Origin: Pseudoruegeria sp039972875
GTDB taxonomy: Bacteria; Pseudomonadota; Alphaproteobacteria; Rhodobacterales; Rhodobacteraceae
Direction of reading: 5' to 3'
Assembly (NCBI GenBank): GCA_039972875.1
Contig: JBDWMA010000060.1
Coordinates: 124,001-188,000, forward strand
DNA: 64,000 bases
Of the stretch, positions 8,571 to 17,912 are shown in pieces (position 1 is the stretch's first letter; each line of letters opens with the position of its first letter). The notes beneath the pieces are model-generated. The model ran no database searches. It saw nothing but the letters and a program-made list of their open reading frames with translations, and had not been told where the DNA came from. Both the position numbers and the translations under genes were made by a program.

Positions 8571-9194
8571 GTGACGCCGGACCATTGTATTGTCTATATT
8601 TTAATCAACGAAGCGATGCCCGACTATATTAAAATCGGGACAACAAACGTTAGCCTCCAACAACGGATGGCGCAGCTATATACGACCGCTGTTCCGGTAC
8701 CATTTGAATGCTATTACGCGGGCGAGGTCGACCGCGCCAAAAACGTTGAAAAACGCCTTCACCGTGCATTTGATAAGTTCCGCGTTAACAAAAACCGGGA
8801 GTTCTTTGAAATCGAGCCCGAAGCCGCAGCCGATATCATCCGCATGGTAGCCCTAAGGGACGTGACCCCAAAAGAAACCGTTGTGGAAAACGCCGAGGAC
8901 TCAGAGGCCATTCAAAAACTGGAAAAACGCGCAGAGCGGTTCAGCTTCAAAATGGTTGGAATTGGTCCCGGCACCGTTTTGCGTTTCAAACTGGACGACT
9001 CTGTGACCTGCACCGTTTTGGACAACCAGAATGTAGAGTTTGAAGGCGCAAAAACCAGCCTGTCCGCCGCAGCGCTCTCGGTTCAGCATAGCCGGGGCAC
9101 CTATTGGAAAGCGGTAAAGGGAACGGCTTTTTGGATGCATGACGGTCAAACCCTTAAGGATCTTCGCGATACCTTAGAGAATGAGGACGCATGA
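8571..9194 (+). CDS. GIY-YIG (T5orf172-type) protein with DUF4357-like C-terminus
   Basis: A 207-residue protein starting at GTG, with GGAG just upstream. Residues 1-90 match the T5orf172/MUG113 branch of the GIY-YIG superfamily: VYILIN...YIKIGTT replaces the GIY and YIG boxes, followed by Arg in QQRMAQLY, ECYYAGEV, and the conserved VEKRLHRAFDKFRV and REFFEI segments. After a short linker, about residues 120-200 (VEFEGAKTSLSAAAL, TYWKAV, FWMHDG) resemble DUF4357, a domain often attached to restriction proteins. It lies inside the hsd operon and overlaps hsdR by four bases, so it is presumably an accessory factor or nuclease of this system. The specific role is unknown. Confidence 0.8.
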   Translation: MTPDHCIVYILINEAMPDYIKIGTTNVSLQQRMAQLYTTAVPVPFECYYAGEVDRAKNVEKRLHRAFDKFRVNKNREFFEIEPEAAADIIRMVALRDVTPKETVVENAEDSEAIQKLEKRAERFSFKMVGIGPGTVLRFKLDDSVTCTVLDNQNVEFEGAKTSLSAAALSVQHSRGTYWKAVKGTAFWMHDGQTLKDLRDTLENEDA

Positions 9195-12064
9195 GCGATT
9201 ATCAATCCGAGGCCCAGCTTGAATCCGATCTTGTCACACGCCTGACCGGCCTTGGCTATGCGCCCGTCACCCTGCCGAATATGGCTGCTGTGCAAGCCAA
9301 TCTGCGCAGTCAATTGGGCAAACATAATGGTGTTACGCTTTCGGAGTCAGAATTTGCCAAGGTTCTGAACCACCTTGATAAAGGCAATGTGTTTGAAAAG
9401 GCCAAAACTCTGCGCGGGCGGATGCAGTTAACCCGAGACGATGGAAGCTCGCTTTATCTGCAATTTCTGAACACACAGGAATGGTGCCAGAACCAATATC
9501 AAGTCACCACGCAGGTCACGGTCACCGGCCATCACAAAACTCGCTTTGACGTCACGCTGCTGATCAACGGGTTGCCCTTGGTGCAGGTAGAGTTAAAGCG
9601 GCGCGGGGTAGAGCTTAAGGAAGCGTTCGACCAGATCAACCGCTACCAACGACACAGTTACTGGGCGGAGTCGGCGCTGTTTCAATATGTGCAGTTGTTT
9701 GTGATCAGCAATGGCGTGAACACTAAATATTTCGCCAACAACCGCAAACAGGATTTCAAACAAACGTTCTTTTGGGCCGAAGAGGACAATACACTGATCA
9801 CCCAATTGGATGCCTTTGCGGATGTGTTTTTAGAAAAATGCCATGTCTCAAAGATGATCAGCAAATACATCGTGCTGCACGAAAGCGATAAGATCCTGAT
9901 GGCGCTGCGGCCCTATCAATATTACGCTGTAGAGGCGATTGACGCGCGGGTTAAGGCCGGTCGCAAGAATGGCTATATCTGGCACACCACCGGGTCAGGC
10001 AAGACGCTTACCAGTTTTAAGGCCGCGCAGGTGTTGATCGAGAATCCCAAGGTCGACAAGGTGGTGTTCGTGGTCGACCGCGCCGATCTGGATTACCAGA
10101 CCACCAAAGAGTTTAACCACTTCTCTGACGGATCGGTGGATGGCACCGATAACACCAAGGCGCTTGTGGGGCAGCTGGGCGGGGATACCAAACTGATTGT
10201 CACCACGATCCAGAAGCTGAACACAGCAATCTCTCGTGACCGCTATGAGGGCAGTTTGCAGCAGGTCAAGGATCAGCGCGTGGTGTTTATCTTTGACGAA
10301 TGCCACCGCTCCCAGTTCGGGGATACTCATAAGCGGATTGTGGCGTTCTTTAGCAAAGCCCAGATGTTCGGATTTACCGGGACTCCGATATTTGCCGACA
10401 ACGCCGTGGGAAAACGCACCACGAAGGATTTGTTTGCTGAGTGTCTGCATAAATACGTCATCACTGACGCGATTGCGGATGAAAATGTTCTGCGGTTCGC
10501 CGTGGAGTATTGGGGTAAACTAAAGCGCAAAGATGGCAGCCTCATCGATGAAGAGGTGCCTGCGATCAACGTGCGGGAGTTCTATGATAATCTCGACAGG
10601 GTTGACGGGATTGTGGATTGGATCATCCAGAACCACGACCGCAAGACCCACAACAAACAATTCAGCGCCATGCTCTGCGTCAGCTCTGTGGATGCCTTGA
10701 TCGCCTATTACGAGGCGTTCCGGCGCAAAAAGGATGCGGGTGAACACCATCTTCGAATTGCAACAATCTTTACGTACGGCCCTAATGAAGCGGACCCGGA
10801 TGCCGATGGCTTGATCGGTGATCCTGATTTGAATGTGGCTGATCTGCCGGTTGATGTTCACAAGCGGGACCGCTTGGAATCCTATGTTGCCGACTACAAC
10901 GCCATGTATCAGACCAAGGAGACCGTGAAAGACAGCGCGGGTTTCTACACCTACTACAACCATCTAAGCAAACGCCTAAAAGGCCGCGACCGCGATGGGG
11001 CCTTGGACAAAGATCGGTTGGATATTCTGCTGGTTGTCAACATGTTCCTGACGGGGTTCGATGCCAAAAAAGTAAACACGCTCTACGTGGATAAGAACCT
11101 CAAATATCATGGGTTGATCCAAGCCTTTTCAAGGACGAACCGGATATTGGGGCAATTAAAGTCGCAGGGCAATATTGTCTGCTTTCGCAATCTAAAACCA
11201 AATACGGATCAGGCGATCACGTTGTTCTCCAATAAAGAAGCCATCGAAACGATTCTGATGGCTCCCTATGGTGATTACCTTGATCAGTTTAATGCAGGGG
11301 TTAGCACCTTAAAGGATATTGCGGTTGACCCAAACAGCGTGGATGATCTGATATCGGAACAGGATCAGTTGGCTTTTGTGCAAGCATTCCGTGACCTGAT
11401 CCGATTGCGAAATGTACTGACCAGTTTTACGGAATACGATCCGGCAGATTTGGATTTACTTTCCCAAGAGTTCGAGGACTACAAAAGTAAATACCTTGAT
11501 ATCTATGATCGGACCAAAACGGATAAAGAGGACAATGCTGCCTCTATTGTTAACGAGGTGGATTTTGAGCTGGAGTTGATCCAGCGAGACGAAATCAACG
11601 TTGCCTATATCTTGGCATTGTTGGCAGAGGCATTTGAGGACCAAGACAGTTTGGACCCGAAAATACGGGATGCTTCACAGGCTAAGAAGAAGATAGTCCG
11701 GGACTTTCTCGGATCAGAGCGTCATTTGCGCAGTAAAAGAGAACTGATTGAAAAGTTTATCGAAGAGCACATGTCCTCCATTCCACAAGGCCAGACTGTG
11801 GCAGAAGCCTTCAACGGATTTTGGGATGAAGAAAAATCAAATGCCATCAATGATATATGCATAAACGAAAAACTGGACCCGGATGCATTTAAGGCGATGA
11901 TCGAGCAATACCATTTTACGGGGAAGAAACCACTTCAAGGTGAAATTGTCAGCGCCCTACAGGAAAAGCCGAGGATACTAGATCGCAAAAATGTCATAGA
12001 GCGCGTGAAAGTTAGATTACTGAAGCTGGTCGCGACCTTTGATGAAGGGCTGGGAGAGCTTTAA
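9191..12064 (+). CDS. hsdR: type I restriction-modification system, endonuclease/translocase subunit HsdR
   Basis: A 957-residue ATP-dependent translocase and endonuclease subunit. The N-terminal HsdR nuclease domain contains FDVTLLING followed by QVELKRRG near residues 130-138, the D...ExK signature. The SF2 motor has Walker A TTGSGKT near residue 266, the DECH box (DECHRSQFG) near residue 369, motif III GFTGTPI, and motif VI-like QAFSRTNRI near residue 655. The C-terminal helical region binds HsdM. All motifs are intact, so the system should be able to restrict DNA. It is the last gene of the operon; a degenerate stretch follows. Confidence 0.96.
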   Translation: MSDYQSEAQLESDLVTRLTGLGYAPVTLPNMAAVQANLRSQLGKHNGVTLSESEFAKVLNHLDKGNVFEKAKTLRGRMQLTRDDGSSLYLQFLNTQEWCQNQYQVTTQVTVTGHHKTRFDVTLLINGLPLVQVELKRRGVELKEAFDQINRYQRHSYWAESALFQYVQLFVISNGVNTKYFANNRKQDFKQTFFWAEEDNTLITQLDAFADVFLEKCHVSKMISKYIVLHESDKILMALRPYQYYAVEAIDARVKAGRKNGYIWHTTGSGKTLTSFKAAQVLIENPKVDKVVFVVDRADLDYQTTKEFNHFSDGSVDGTDNTKALVGQLGGDTKLIVTTIQKLNTAISRDRYEGSLQQVKDQRVVFIFDECHRSQFGDTHKRIVAFFSKAQMFGFTGTPIFADNAVGKRTTKDLFAECLHKYVITDAIADENVLRFAVEYWGKLKRKDGSLIDEEVPAINVREFYDNLDRVDGIVDWIIQNHDRKTHNKQFSAMLCVSSVDALIAYYEAFRRKKDAGEHHLRIATIFTYGPNEADPDADGLIGDPDLNVADLPVDVHKRDRLESYVADYNAMYQTKETVKDSAGFYTYYNHLSKRLKGRDRDGALDKDRLDILLVVNMFLTGFDAKKVNTLYVDKNLKYHGLIQAFSRTNRILGQLKSQGNIVCFRNLKPNTDQAITLFSNKEAIETILMAPYGDYLDQFNAGVSTLKDIAVDPNSVDDLISEQDQLAFVQAFRDLIRLRNVLTSFTEYDPADLDLLSQEFEDYKSKYLDIYDRTKTDKEDNAASIVNEVDFELELIQRDEINVAYILALLAEAFEDQDSLDPKIRDASQAKKKIVRDFLGSERHLRSKRELIEKFIEEHMSSIPQGQTVAEAFNGFWDEEKSNAINDICINEKLDPDAFKAMIEQYHFTGKKPLQGEIVSALQEKPRILDRKNVIERVKVRLLKLVATFDEGLGEL

Positions 12065-12387
12065 ATACAGAGGTTGGAGGCCTTTGTTTATTTTAAAGTA
12101 CCTTATTTTGGTAGTGCGGCGTTGTGTGTAAATCAATTAAACTTATTGATGTTAAACAATAAATCGGGAGTGCAGTAGCCAGTTTTGGCGAGCATTTTCA
12201 AACGACTTTCAAACGCACCGAAGTATCGAACGGTGTGAGCACGACGAACCTACGGCTACCGTTGATCCCAAAGGGGAAGAATGGCCCTAACTCGACTAGC
12301 TGGTGCCGCCTCTTACGTTCCCGTTTCTCCGCCAACGCCTGCTGCCGTACATCTTTCTGGCCCCAAACTGGCAATGGCTTTGCAAAA
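12065..12387. other. gene-free stretch after hsdR
   Basis: No convincing gene. The first 100 bases are AT-rich. From about 12,180 there are short open frames on both strands without recognisable domains. No clear terminator for the hsd operon was found. Confidence 0.4.
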
Positions 12388-12612
12388 TCATTGAACCGCT
12401 GCTTGTCTTCCAGAGACCCTGACGACGGATAATGCCCCTTGCGACGACACAGCTCGGCATTCGACCATTGTCCTCGGACCAATGGCCGCCAAGTTCTCAT
12501 TGTCTTCACCGCGCAGGTCATCCAGCACGATCCTTATCTTTTCTTTGGATGAATAATGTTTGTGCGTGGCGTGTTGGATGTCTTTGACGATCTGCTCGCC
12601 AGTCTTCCTCAT
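12388..12612 (-). pseudogene. IS3-family transposase OrfA remnant
   Basis: The minus strand starts MRKTGEQIVKDIQ and continues HKHYSSKEKIRIVLDDLRGED, the N-terminus of IS3-family OrfA helix-turn-helix proteins. After about 45 residues similarity shifts into another frame (NAELCRRKG), so at least one frameshift is present. There is no OrfB. No terminal inverted repeats were recognised. This is a decayed insertion sequence next to the DUF1415 gene. Confidence 0.75.
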
Positions 12613-12702
12613 CGTCCACGCCTCAGTGGTCGAGATGAGCAACAAAATCTCTCTTATCAAATAGTCATATTTACGTCCGGAAGCGCTGACGTCAGACAGT
12701 TC

Positions 12703-13272
12703 TTATATTCCCCAAGGGCAAAGTTCTTCGACCTGTCGGCGTCCAAGTTTATTCAATGCCTTTATATTATCTAAATAGATCTTCTTAGGATCCACAACAT
12801 GAGCGAGGATTTTAGTCATCTGATCTTGACGCAGAAGATGTATGGTTGGATAGGGTGAGCGATTAGTAAAGTGACTAAGATCGTCTGCTGCCACACCTTC
12901 AAATTGATATTGAGGATGAAATGATGCTAATTGCAAATGCTCTGTCAGTTCTGCTTTCTCCAATAATTGTTGAAACCAATCGAGTAAGTCGAGGTAATCG
13001 TCGAACTCTTCTAGACCTTGGGTAAACATGAGCAAGCTCGTGGCAATGTCATTTTCGTTAGCTCCAAGCAGGCGCTGTAATTCATTCACAAAGAACTGCT
13101 TTAGTTGTGCATCGATTGTGGCATCGCAGATGGCATAATACACTTGATCTTGGGCAATGACGCTGGAGGAAAATGGACATAGATTTAATCCAACTACCAT
13201 CTGTTCAAGCCATCGGCGGGTGTTTTTAACCACGTCTTGATGAGCTATTGATAGTGTCTTGGGGTCAAACAT
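12703..13272 (-). CDS. DUF1415 family protein
   Basis: A 189-residue soluble protein of the DUF1415 family. Family motifs are visible: RRWLEQMVVGLNLCPF near the N-terminus, LLMFTQGLEEFDDYLDLL in the middle, LASFHPQYQFEG, and NRSPYPTIHLLR near residue 145. The biochemical function is unknown. DUF1415 is mainly a gammaproteobacterial family, as far as I know. The codon use here is clearly more AT-rich than that of neighbouring genes. Both suggest transfer, perhaps with the adjacent IS remnant. I chose the start MFDPKTLS at 13272. A longer frame to 13344 exists but adds residues with no family character. Confidence 0.8.
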   Translation of the reverse strand: MFDPKTLSIAHQDVVKNTRRWLEQMVVGLNLCPFSSSVIAQDQVYYAICDATIDAQLKQFFVNELQRLLGANENDIATSLLMFTQGLEEFDDYLDLLDWFQQLLEKAELTEHLQLASFHPQYQFEGVAADDLSHFTNRSPYPTIHLLRQDQMTKILAHVVDPKKIYLDNIKALNKLGRRQVEELCPWGI

Positions 13273-14064
13273 TTTGATACGACAGTTCCTTTCTTGTTTG
13301 ATTAACTTAGAACACATTTTGCCCATATATCCAATTGTTTGCAAAAACCAAAACCATCAGTTCGGCGCGGTCACGACCGTCTATTGTGCCGCACTATATT
13401 TTGCTGTGACAATCGGCCCATTGCCGAGCTTGGCTACTGAACTGGGTGTTGCCGCGCAGCTTTCCCAGGCCGGACCTTTGTGCTTTGCACGACTTTTTGA
13501 AGTTTGATGGTCGGGACCGCGAACGAAGCCAACGGTCGCTTGCTTGTCGCTTGGCTATTGTCTGAAATACAATCGGTTCTATCGTTCAGTCAGGAAGCCA
13601 GCCCATCCTTTCGATGAAGGCCAGATCGTTGTCCCAGTTCGCGCGACTGGAACAGCAGATATGCCCGTTGGGCGGATGTTGATCCTGCTGTCATGCGACC
13701 CTGCCTGGACCACAAACATACCAACTTCGGCTGGAAATTTGAAAGCGCAGAGTCGCAGCCTGAACAAAAGCTCTTCATGTTGCGTGATCCCGAGAGCCGG
13801 AGCGTTTTGATGTTGTCTTCGCGTAACACTCACATGATGTTGGTCGTGGACGAAAACAGGTTTGCCGAAAGAGTTGAACCGGTTTCATTGCGGAAGCAGG
13901 GGCAAGGGCACAGGTAAAAGTTCTACACCCCTCCCGATATGCGAAATTTCACTGCGCTACAGAGGCATAGTCCTGCCATTCGCTGCATGAGCATAGTCCA
14001 GCAGGGCTCGATCTCATAATCTGCGGACCAATTTGCCATCTATGCGATCGAAACGAATGGCTGC
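13273..14064. other. gene-poor degenerate stretch
   Basis: About 790 bases with only short overlapping open frames on both strands and no recognisable domain, tRNA or terminal repeat. It probably consists of worn-down genes between the DUF1415 gene and the AraC regulator. Confidence 0.4.
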
Positions 14065-14982
14065 TTAGTCTACCTCCATTGACTTTCGGTAGTCCCGAGG
14101 GCTCAGTCCCGTTTTCGTTTCAAACTGCCGCGTAAACGCACTTCTGCTAGCAAATCCAACCATTTCAGCGATGCGCTTTACGGGGAGGTCCGTGGTTCTG
14201 AGCAAGCTGGCAGCGCGTTGCATGCGCAGTTCTCGCAATAGCTCCATCGGCCCAGAGCCATAGGCATTTGCGAAGCGTTGTGCAAAAACTGAACGACTTA
14301 CCCCAGACACGTCCGCCAGTGATTGTACCGTGTGCGCATCGCCGGGTTTGTCCAAAAGGTGCTTTAGTGCTCGCCACAATACCGGATCTCGAAGTGCTGC
14401 CATCCAATGCAATGCTCTATCGCCCGAGTGCGCGCGATGACGTAGCATCTCTATGGTTGCCTGTAGCAGGAGCGCACGGATCATGGCCCGACTTCCGATT
14501 CTGGGGGTCGATAACTCATGCAGAAGATTGGTGATAATCGTGCTTAATGCGGTTTCCTTGCACCGGTGGAACACCATTGGTTCCCGGATGAGTTCAACCA
14601 CATTGCTCGCTCCTTCCAGACCTATTGTTACATGGGCGCAGAGTGCAAGAATACGCGCCTTGGAGGAAGGATCGTCGTCAGCAGTTTCCAAAACATGCCT
14701 CAGTTGCAATTCTGCTGGTCGGCACTCTGGCATTGGCACCGCCACGGTACCATTGTTGCGAACTTCATGGCGTTTGAGAGCTGGGACAAGCACCAAGCTT
14801 CCGGCCTCAATCGGGATCGGTTCACTATCCTTGATGGAGATCGTGCCACTGCCAGAAAGCACGTAGTGCAATGTGACGGCGGCTTCTGGTTTGAGCGCCA
14901 CACGGCAAATGCCTTCGATTTCGCAAAGCGCGAATGGTTCGGCTCGAATTGAAAGGCTGTCGAATACATGGTCGAGTTTCAT
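14065..14982 (-). CDS. AraC-family transcriptional regulator with cupin sensor domain
   Basis: A 305-residue regulator. Residues about 10-190 form a cupin-type (AraC_binding_2/cupin_6) sensor, with VTLHYVLSGSGTISI and VLVPALKRHEV as the barrel strands. Residues about 205-303 carry two helix-turn-helix motifs (VQSLADVSGVSRSVFAQRF and VKRIAEMVGFASRSAFTRQF), ending GLSPRDYRKS as usual. The start MKLDHVFDSL at 14982 fits family alignments better than the longer frame to 15129, which crosses the divergent promoter region. It is divergent from the isochorismatase-like gene with 133 bases between starts, so that gene is its likely target. Confidence 0.88.
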   Translation of the reverse strand: MKLDHVFDSLSIRAEPFALCEIEGICRVALKPEAAVTLHYVLSGSGTISIKDSEPIPIEAGSLVLVPALKRHEVRNNGTVAVPMPECRPAELQLRHVLETADDDPSSKARILALCAHVTIGLEGASNVVELIREPMVFHRCKETALSTIITNLLHELSTPRIGSRAMIRALLLQATIEMLRHRAHSGDRALHWMAALRDPVLWRALKHLLDKPGDAHTVQSLADVSGVSRSVFAQRFANAYGSGPMELLRELRMQRAASLLRTTDLPVKRIAEMVGFASRSAFTRQFETKTGLSPRDYRKSMEVD

Positions 14983-15115
14983 GTCGGCGTTTTGCACGTA
15001 ATTCGGACGCTTGGATACGTTTTTGTGTGTTAGAGCACACAATCCGGACGCAAAGGCACTTCTATTGACACACAAAGGAAGGGCGAAAAGGAAAACACAA
15101 GAAAGGATTTCCGAG

Positions 15116-15949
15116 ATGTGCACTTGCAATGATCATGGCGACAGCGACAAGAGAATTACACGAAGGACGGCACTGACCACTGGTCTGGCTGGAACAGCGG
15201 CGGCAGCGGCCACTACATTCGTTGGTCCTGCCCAGGCACAAGAGCAAAACCCATATGCGGATCCGAGTGACCCTGCGCTACCACCATCCAACATGAAGCT
15301 GGACCTGAGCCGTGCGGCACTTGTAGTTACCGACCCGCAAGTCGACTTCTTGCATCCTGAAGGCGTCACATGGGGCGTCATCGGTGCAAGCGTTGAGGAA
15401 CATAACACCGTCGAAAACATCGAAACACTGTTCAAAATGGCCAAGGCTCATGACATCACAACGGCCGTGTCGCCACACTACTACTATCCAACAGATCATG
15501 GTTGGAAGTTTGAGGGTGCGCTTGAGAAGCTGATGCATAAGATCGGTATGTTCGACCGGAAAGGGCCATTGAATCTTGACGGTTTTGAAGGATCCGGTGC
15601 TGATTGGATGCCGCAATACAAACAATACATCGAAGACGGTAAGACCATCGTAACCTCGCCACACAAGGTTTATGGCAATGATACGAACGATCTGTCGCTC
15701 CAACTGCGCAAGCAAGGAGTTGATCAGGTGATCTTGGCGGGTATGTCTGCGAACCTCTGCACAGAGTCTCATATGCGTGAGTTGCTCGAAGATGGATTTG
15801 AGGTCGCTGTCGTTCGCGATGCCACTGCTGCGGCAATGCTGCCGGAAGGTGATGGTTACCTCGCTGCACTGATCAATTTCCGCTACATGGCAAACGCCGT
15901 CTGGAGCACGCAAGAAGCCGTGGCGCAAATCCAAGCTGCTGGGGCTTAG
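15116..15949 (+). CDS. exported isochorismatase-like cysteine hydrolase
   Basis: A 277-residue hydrolase of the isochorismatase superfamily. The N-terminus carries a twin-arginine signal (KRITRRTALTTGLAG, then an Ala-rich stretch ending AQAQ), so folded export to the periplasm is predicted. The catalytic Asp is in VTDPQVDFLHPEG near residue 80. A conserved Lys lies in SPHKVYG. The nucleophilic Cys is in GMSANLCTESHMREL near residue 222. Substrates in the superfamily include isochorismate, nicotinamide and other amides, so substrate cannot be told. I chose the ATG at 15116, which gives an intact Tat signal. Periplasmic location is unusual for the family. A divergent AraC regulator probably controls it. 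Confidence 0.88.
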   Translation: MCTCNDHGDSDKRITRRTALTTGLAGTAAAAATTFVGPAQAQEQNPYADPSDPALPPSNMKLDLSRAALVVTDPQVDFLHPEGVTWGVIGASVEEHNTVENIETLFKMAKAHDITTAVSPHYYYPTDHGWKFEGALEKLMHKIGMFDRKGPLNLDGFEGSGADWMPQYKQYIEDGKTIVTSPHKVYGNDTNDLSLQLRKQGVDQVILAGMSANLCTESHMRELLEDGFEVAVVRDATAAAMLPEGDGYLAALINFRYMANAVWSTQEAVAQIQAAGA

Positions 15950-15969
15950 GTTCCCGATCACCAATAGTT

Positions 15970-15991
15970 CAGGCGGACGTCGTGCCGCCTG
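15970..15991 (+). terminator. possible terminator hairpin after isochorismatase-like gene
   Basis: CAGGCGG and CCGCCTG form a perfect 7-bp stem with an 8-base loop 20 bases after the stop. The T-rich part (CTTTTCCT) starts several bases later, so it is a weak intrinsic terminator at best. Confidence 0.45.
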
Positions 15992-16813
15992 AAACGGCTT
16001 TTCCTATCAATTCAGTTTTTCGAGCCAGAGTGTGTATGAATGTGCCGCGAAGTGAGTTTGCTGAATGAAGAGCGAAACCTGCGTCTATCTTTACACAGAG
16101 ACCTCCTTCTGAAATGCTCAAGATGTGGGGGGTAACGCTCTGCATCGCTACCTAAAGGATTGCGGCAGATGTTCCGTCGGTGACTTCAATTTTGCACATG
16201 CAAGGGGTGACGACGAACCTGCCCAATTCACGATATTACTGGTGGGGCATCTTGCGGGTTTCACATTGTATATCGTGTGGATTGTTTAGGAACCACGCTC
16301 CGTGGGGATTGATGTTCAGTGTGTCTGCTGGGGCAGATGCGCTATGTATGCAACCCCGTGTCAAAGGCGCATTGATCGGATTTCAATGGGCGAAGGGACG
16401 ACATGGGTTTTAGTCACGCCGATCGTTCTTCGGCCATATTATTTCTCTGCAAGCTTGTATTGACATCAGCTGGACTTAGGGAGCAAGCATTCATGCTATT
16501 CGCAGCATCGGGAGAAATAGACACTAAGACGACCTCGGATGCAATGCAGCAACAACGCCACGTTCTGGGATCTGGAGAGGGACGGGCAGGGCCCAAACCC
16601 GCCATTCGTACCATCTGAACACAGGCTCCGCTGGTTCCATACCAGACTCTGGCCGAGTGTCCCAACGACCCGGTGCCGCCTTCCTGAAACGGACTTTCGC
16701 AGCAAACACAATTGGACTGCGAATTTTGAACTGCTACAAAAGATCTTCGGTCAAGCCTTTGTTAACGTATATATTTAATCGGGATCTATAAGTATTTTCC
16801 ACAGCGAAACGCA
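15992..16813. other. gene-free stretch downstream of cas2
   Basis: About 820 bases without a convincing gene. This is where a type II-C array would be expected, downstream of cas2. I see no tandem repeat-spacer pattern. A single segment at 16709-16743 (containing TTGGACTGCGAATTTTGAAC) might be a leftover repeat, but one copy proves nothing. Confidence 0.4.
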
Positions 16814-17158
16814 TCAAAACATCACCAATTGCCCGGGATTCTTTCGGGCGCATTTGCGGCCCTGAACTGAGTAATGGACGGTATCACGATATTGGCGGTC
16901 GGTGAAGTTCAGGATCTGGATATCTCTAGAAACAGGCAAATGCCGTTCGATCCGGTTGACGCATGTTGCAAAAGCTTCCTTGCCGTTCACAAAGCGGGCG
17001 TAGACCGAAAACTGACTGCGCTCGAACCCTTCGTCCAACAGAAAGTCACGAAAGGCCGTCGCGGTACTGCGCTGCGGCTTTGTATCGGTGGGCAAATCGA
17101 ACATTACAAGTATCCACATCAATCTATATCCCGATAATTGGGTTATCGTGCGCGTCAC
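16814..17158 (-). CDS. cas2: CRISPR-associated endoribonuclease Cas2 (type II-C locus)
   Basis: A 114-residue Cas2 with the ferredoxin-like fold signature YRLMWILVMFDLPTDTK, including the conserved Asp after the first strand. GFERSQFSVYARFV and RDIQILNFTDRQY follow, typical of type II Cas2. In the Cas1-Cas2 integrase it is the structural bridge for spacer acquisition. The frame is open over the full family length, and the start overlaps the end of cas1 by four bases. Because cas1 and cas9 next to it are broken, Cas2 is probably a non-functional leftover even though it is intact. Confidence 0.88.
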   Translation of the reverse strand: MTRTITQLSGYRLMWILVMFDLPTDTKPQRSTATAFRDFLLDEGFERSQFSVYARFVNGKEAFATCVNRIERHLPVSRDIQILNFTDRQYRDTVHYSVQGRKCARKNPGQLVMF

Positions 17159-17912
17159 CTGTCCAACCCCGCCAGCGTCAAGAGGGCAGGCGAGCGCCGC
17201 AGGGCAAGGTCCAACCTGCCTGCTTCATAGTTTTGGCCCAGTGAAGTTGCCTGTTTCATGAGGGCAACCGAAACCAGTGTCACCCCGTCCCCCAACGGCA
17301 TGTCCGTTGCGACTAAGCGAGCGAGCGCTTGTTTGGCGTTGCTGTCATCCTCCACACCGTGGTCGGCCAAAATAGACCTGACAGCGCAATCGACCAAAGG
17401 GCGGAACGGCTCCATAAGGTCATCGGCAAGGGCAAAGGCATTGCGGCGGTTGGCGTGGAACAGGCCGATGGTCGGGTGCAGGCCAGCAGTGGCGACCGCA
17501 CGAGCCGCCGACGCACGCAAAACAGCGTAGCCATAGTTCACAGCGCGTTTTCATCCCCCTGCGTTGTGTCGTGGCGAAAGTCTGACCCATCAAACACGGC
17601 CAGTAATAACGTGCGGCTTGTGCCTTGATATTTTTGCTGTCGCCAGAGGTGATCTTTCGGATCATCATTTGCAAAGGCGTGGGCGGTTCACCAATCGCGT
17701 CCAATGCAGCGGCCTGCATGGCGACTTTGGCTGTGACGACCTGCTTCCGGGCCTGTTTGATAAGCGGCGCTTTCGCCCGCCACTGCGCGCGCATACGTGC
17801 GCCTTGGGCATGCTGCCCCTCGATCGGCAATAAAACAGATCTGGGCCCATGATTGGGAGTACAAAGGACGACCGGCGCGCCGCGATCCGTCAGTTCTTTC
17901 AGATTGCGGTAG
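17155..17912 (-). pseudogene. cas1: cas1, N-terminally truncated and frameshifted
   Basis: Two reading frames together give a type II-C Cas1, the DNA integrase for spacers. The upstream frame holds LKELTDRGAPVVLC, HAQGARMRAQW, AKVAMQAAALDAIG and IKAQAARYYWP; its Glu/Ala-rich helix carries conserved E/Q positions. The downstream frame (17155-17541) starts NYGYAVLRASAARAV, then GLHPTIGLFHANRRNAFALADDLMEPFRPLVD with the metal-binding His and Asp residues. The frames switch around 17,540-17,560, where GDENAL is visible in the third frame. This indicates two small indels. About 60 N-terminal residues are missing: the upstream frame joins the end of cas9 directly. Confidence 0.85.

Noticed and set aside
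15992..16813. CRISPR array next to cas2
   Set aside because: No repeated units with regular spacers are visible; only one segment resembles a possible repeat, which is not enough to call an array.
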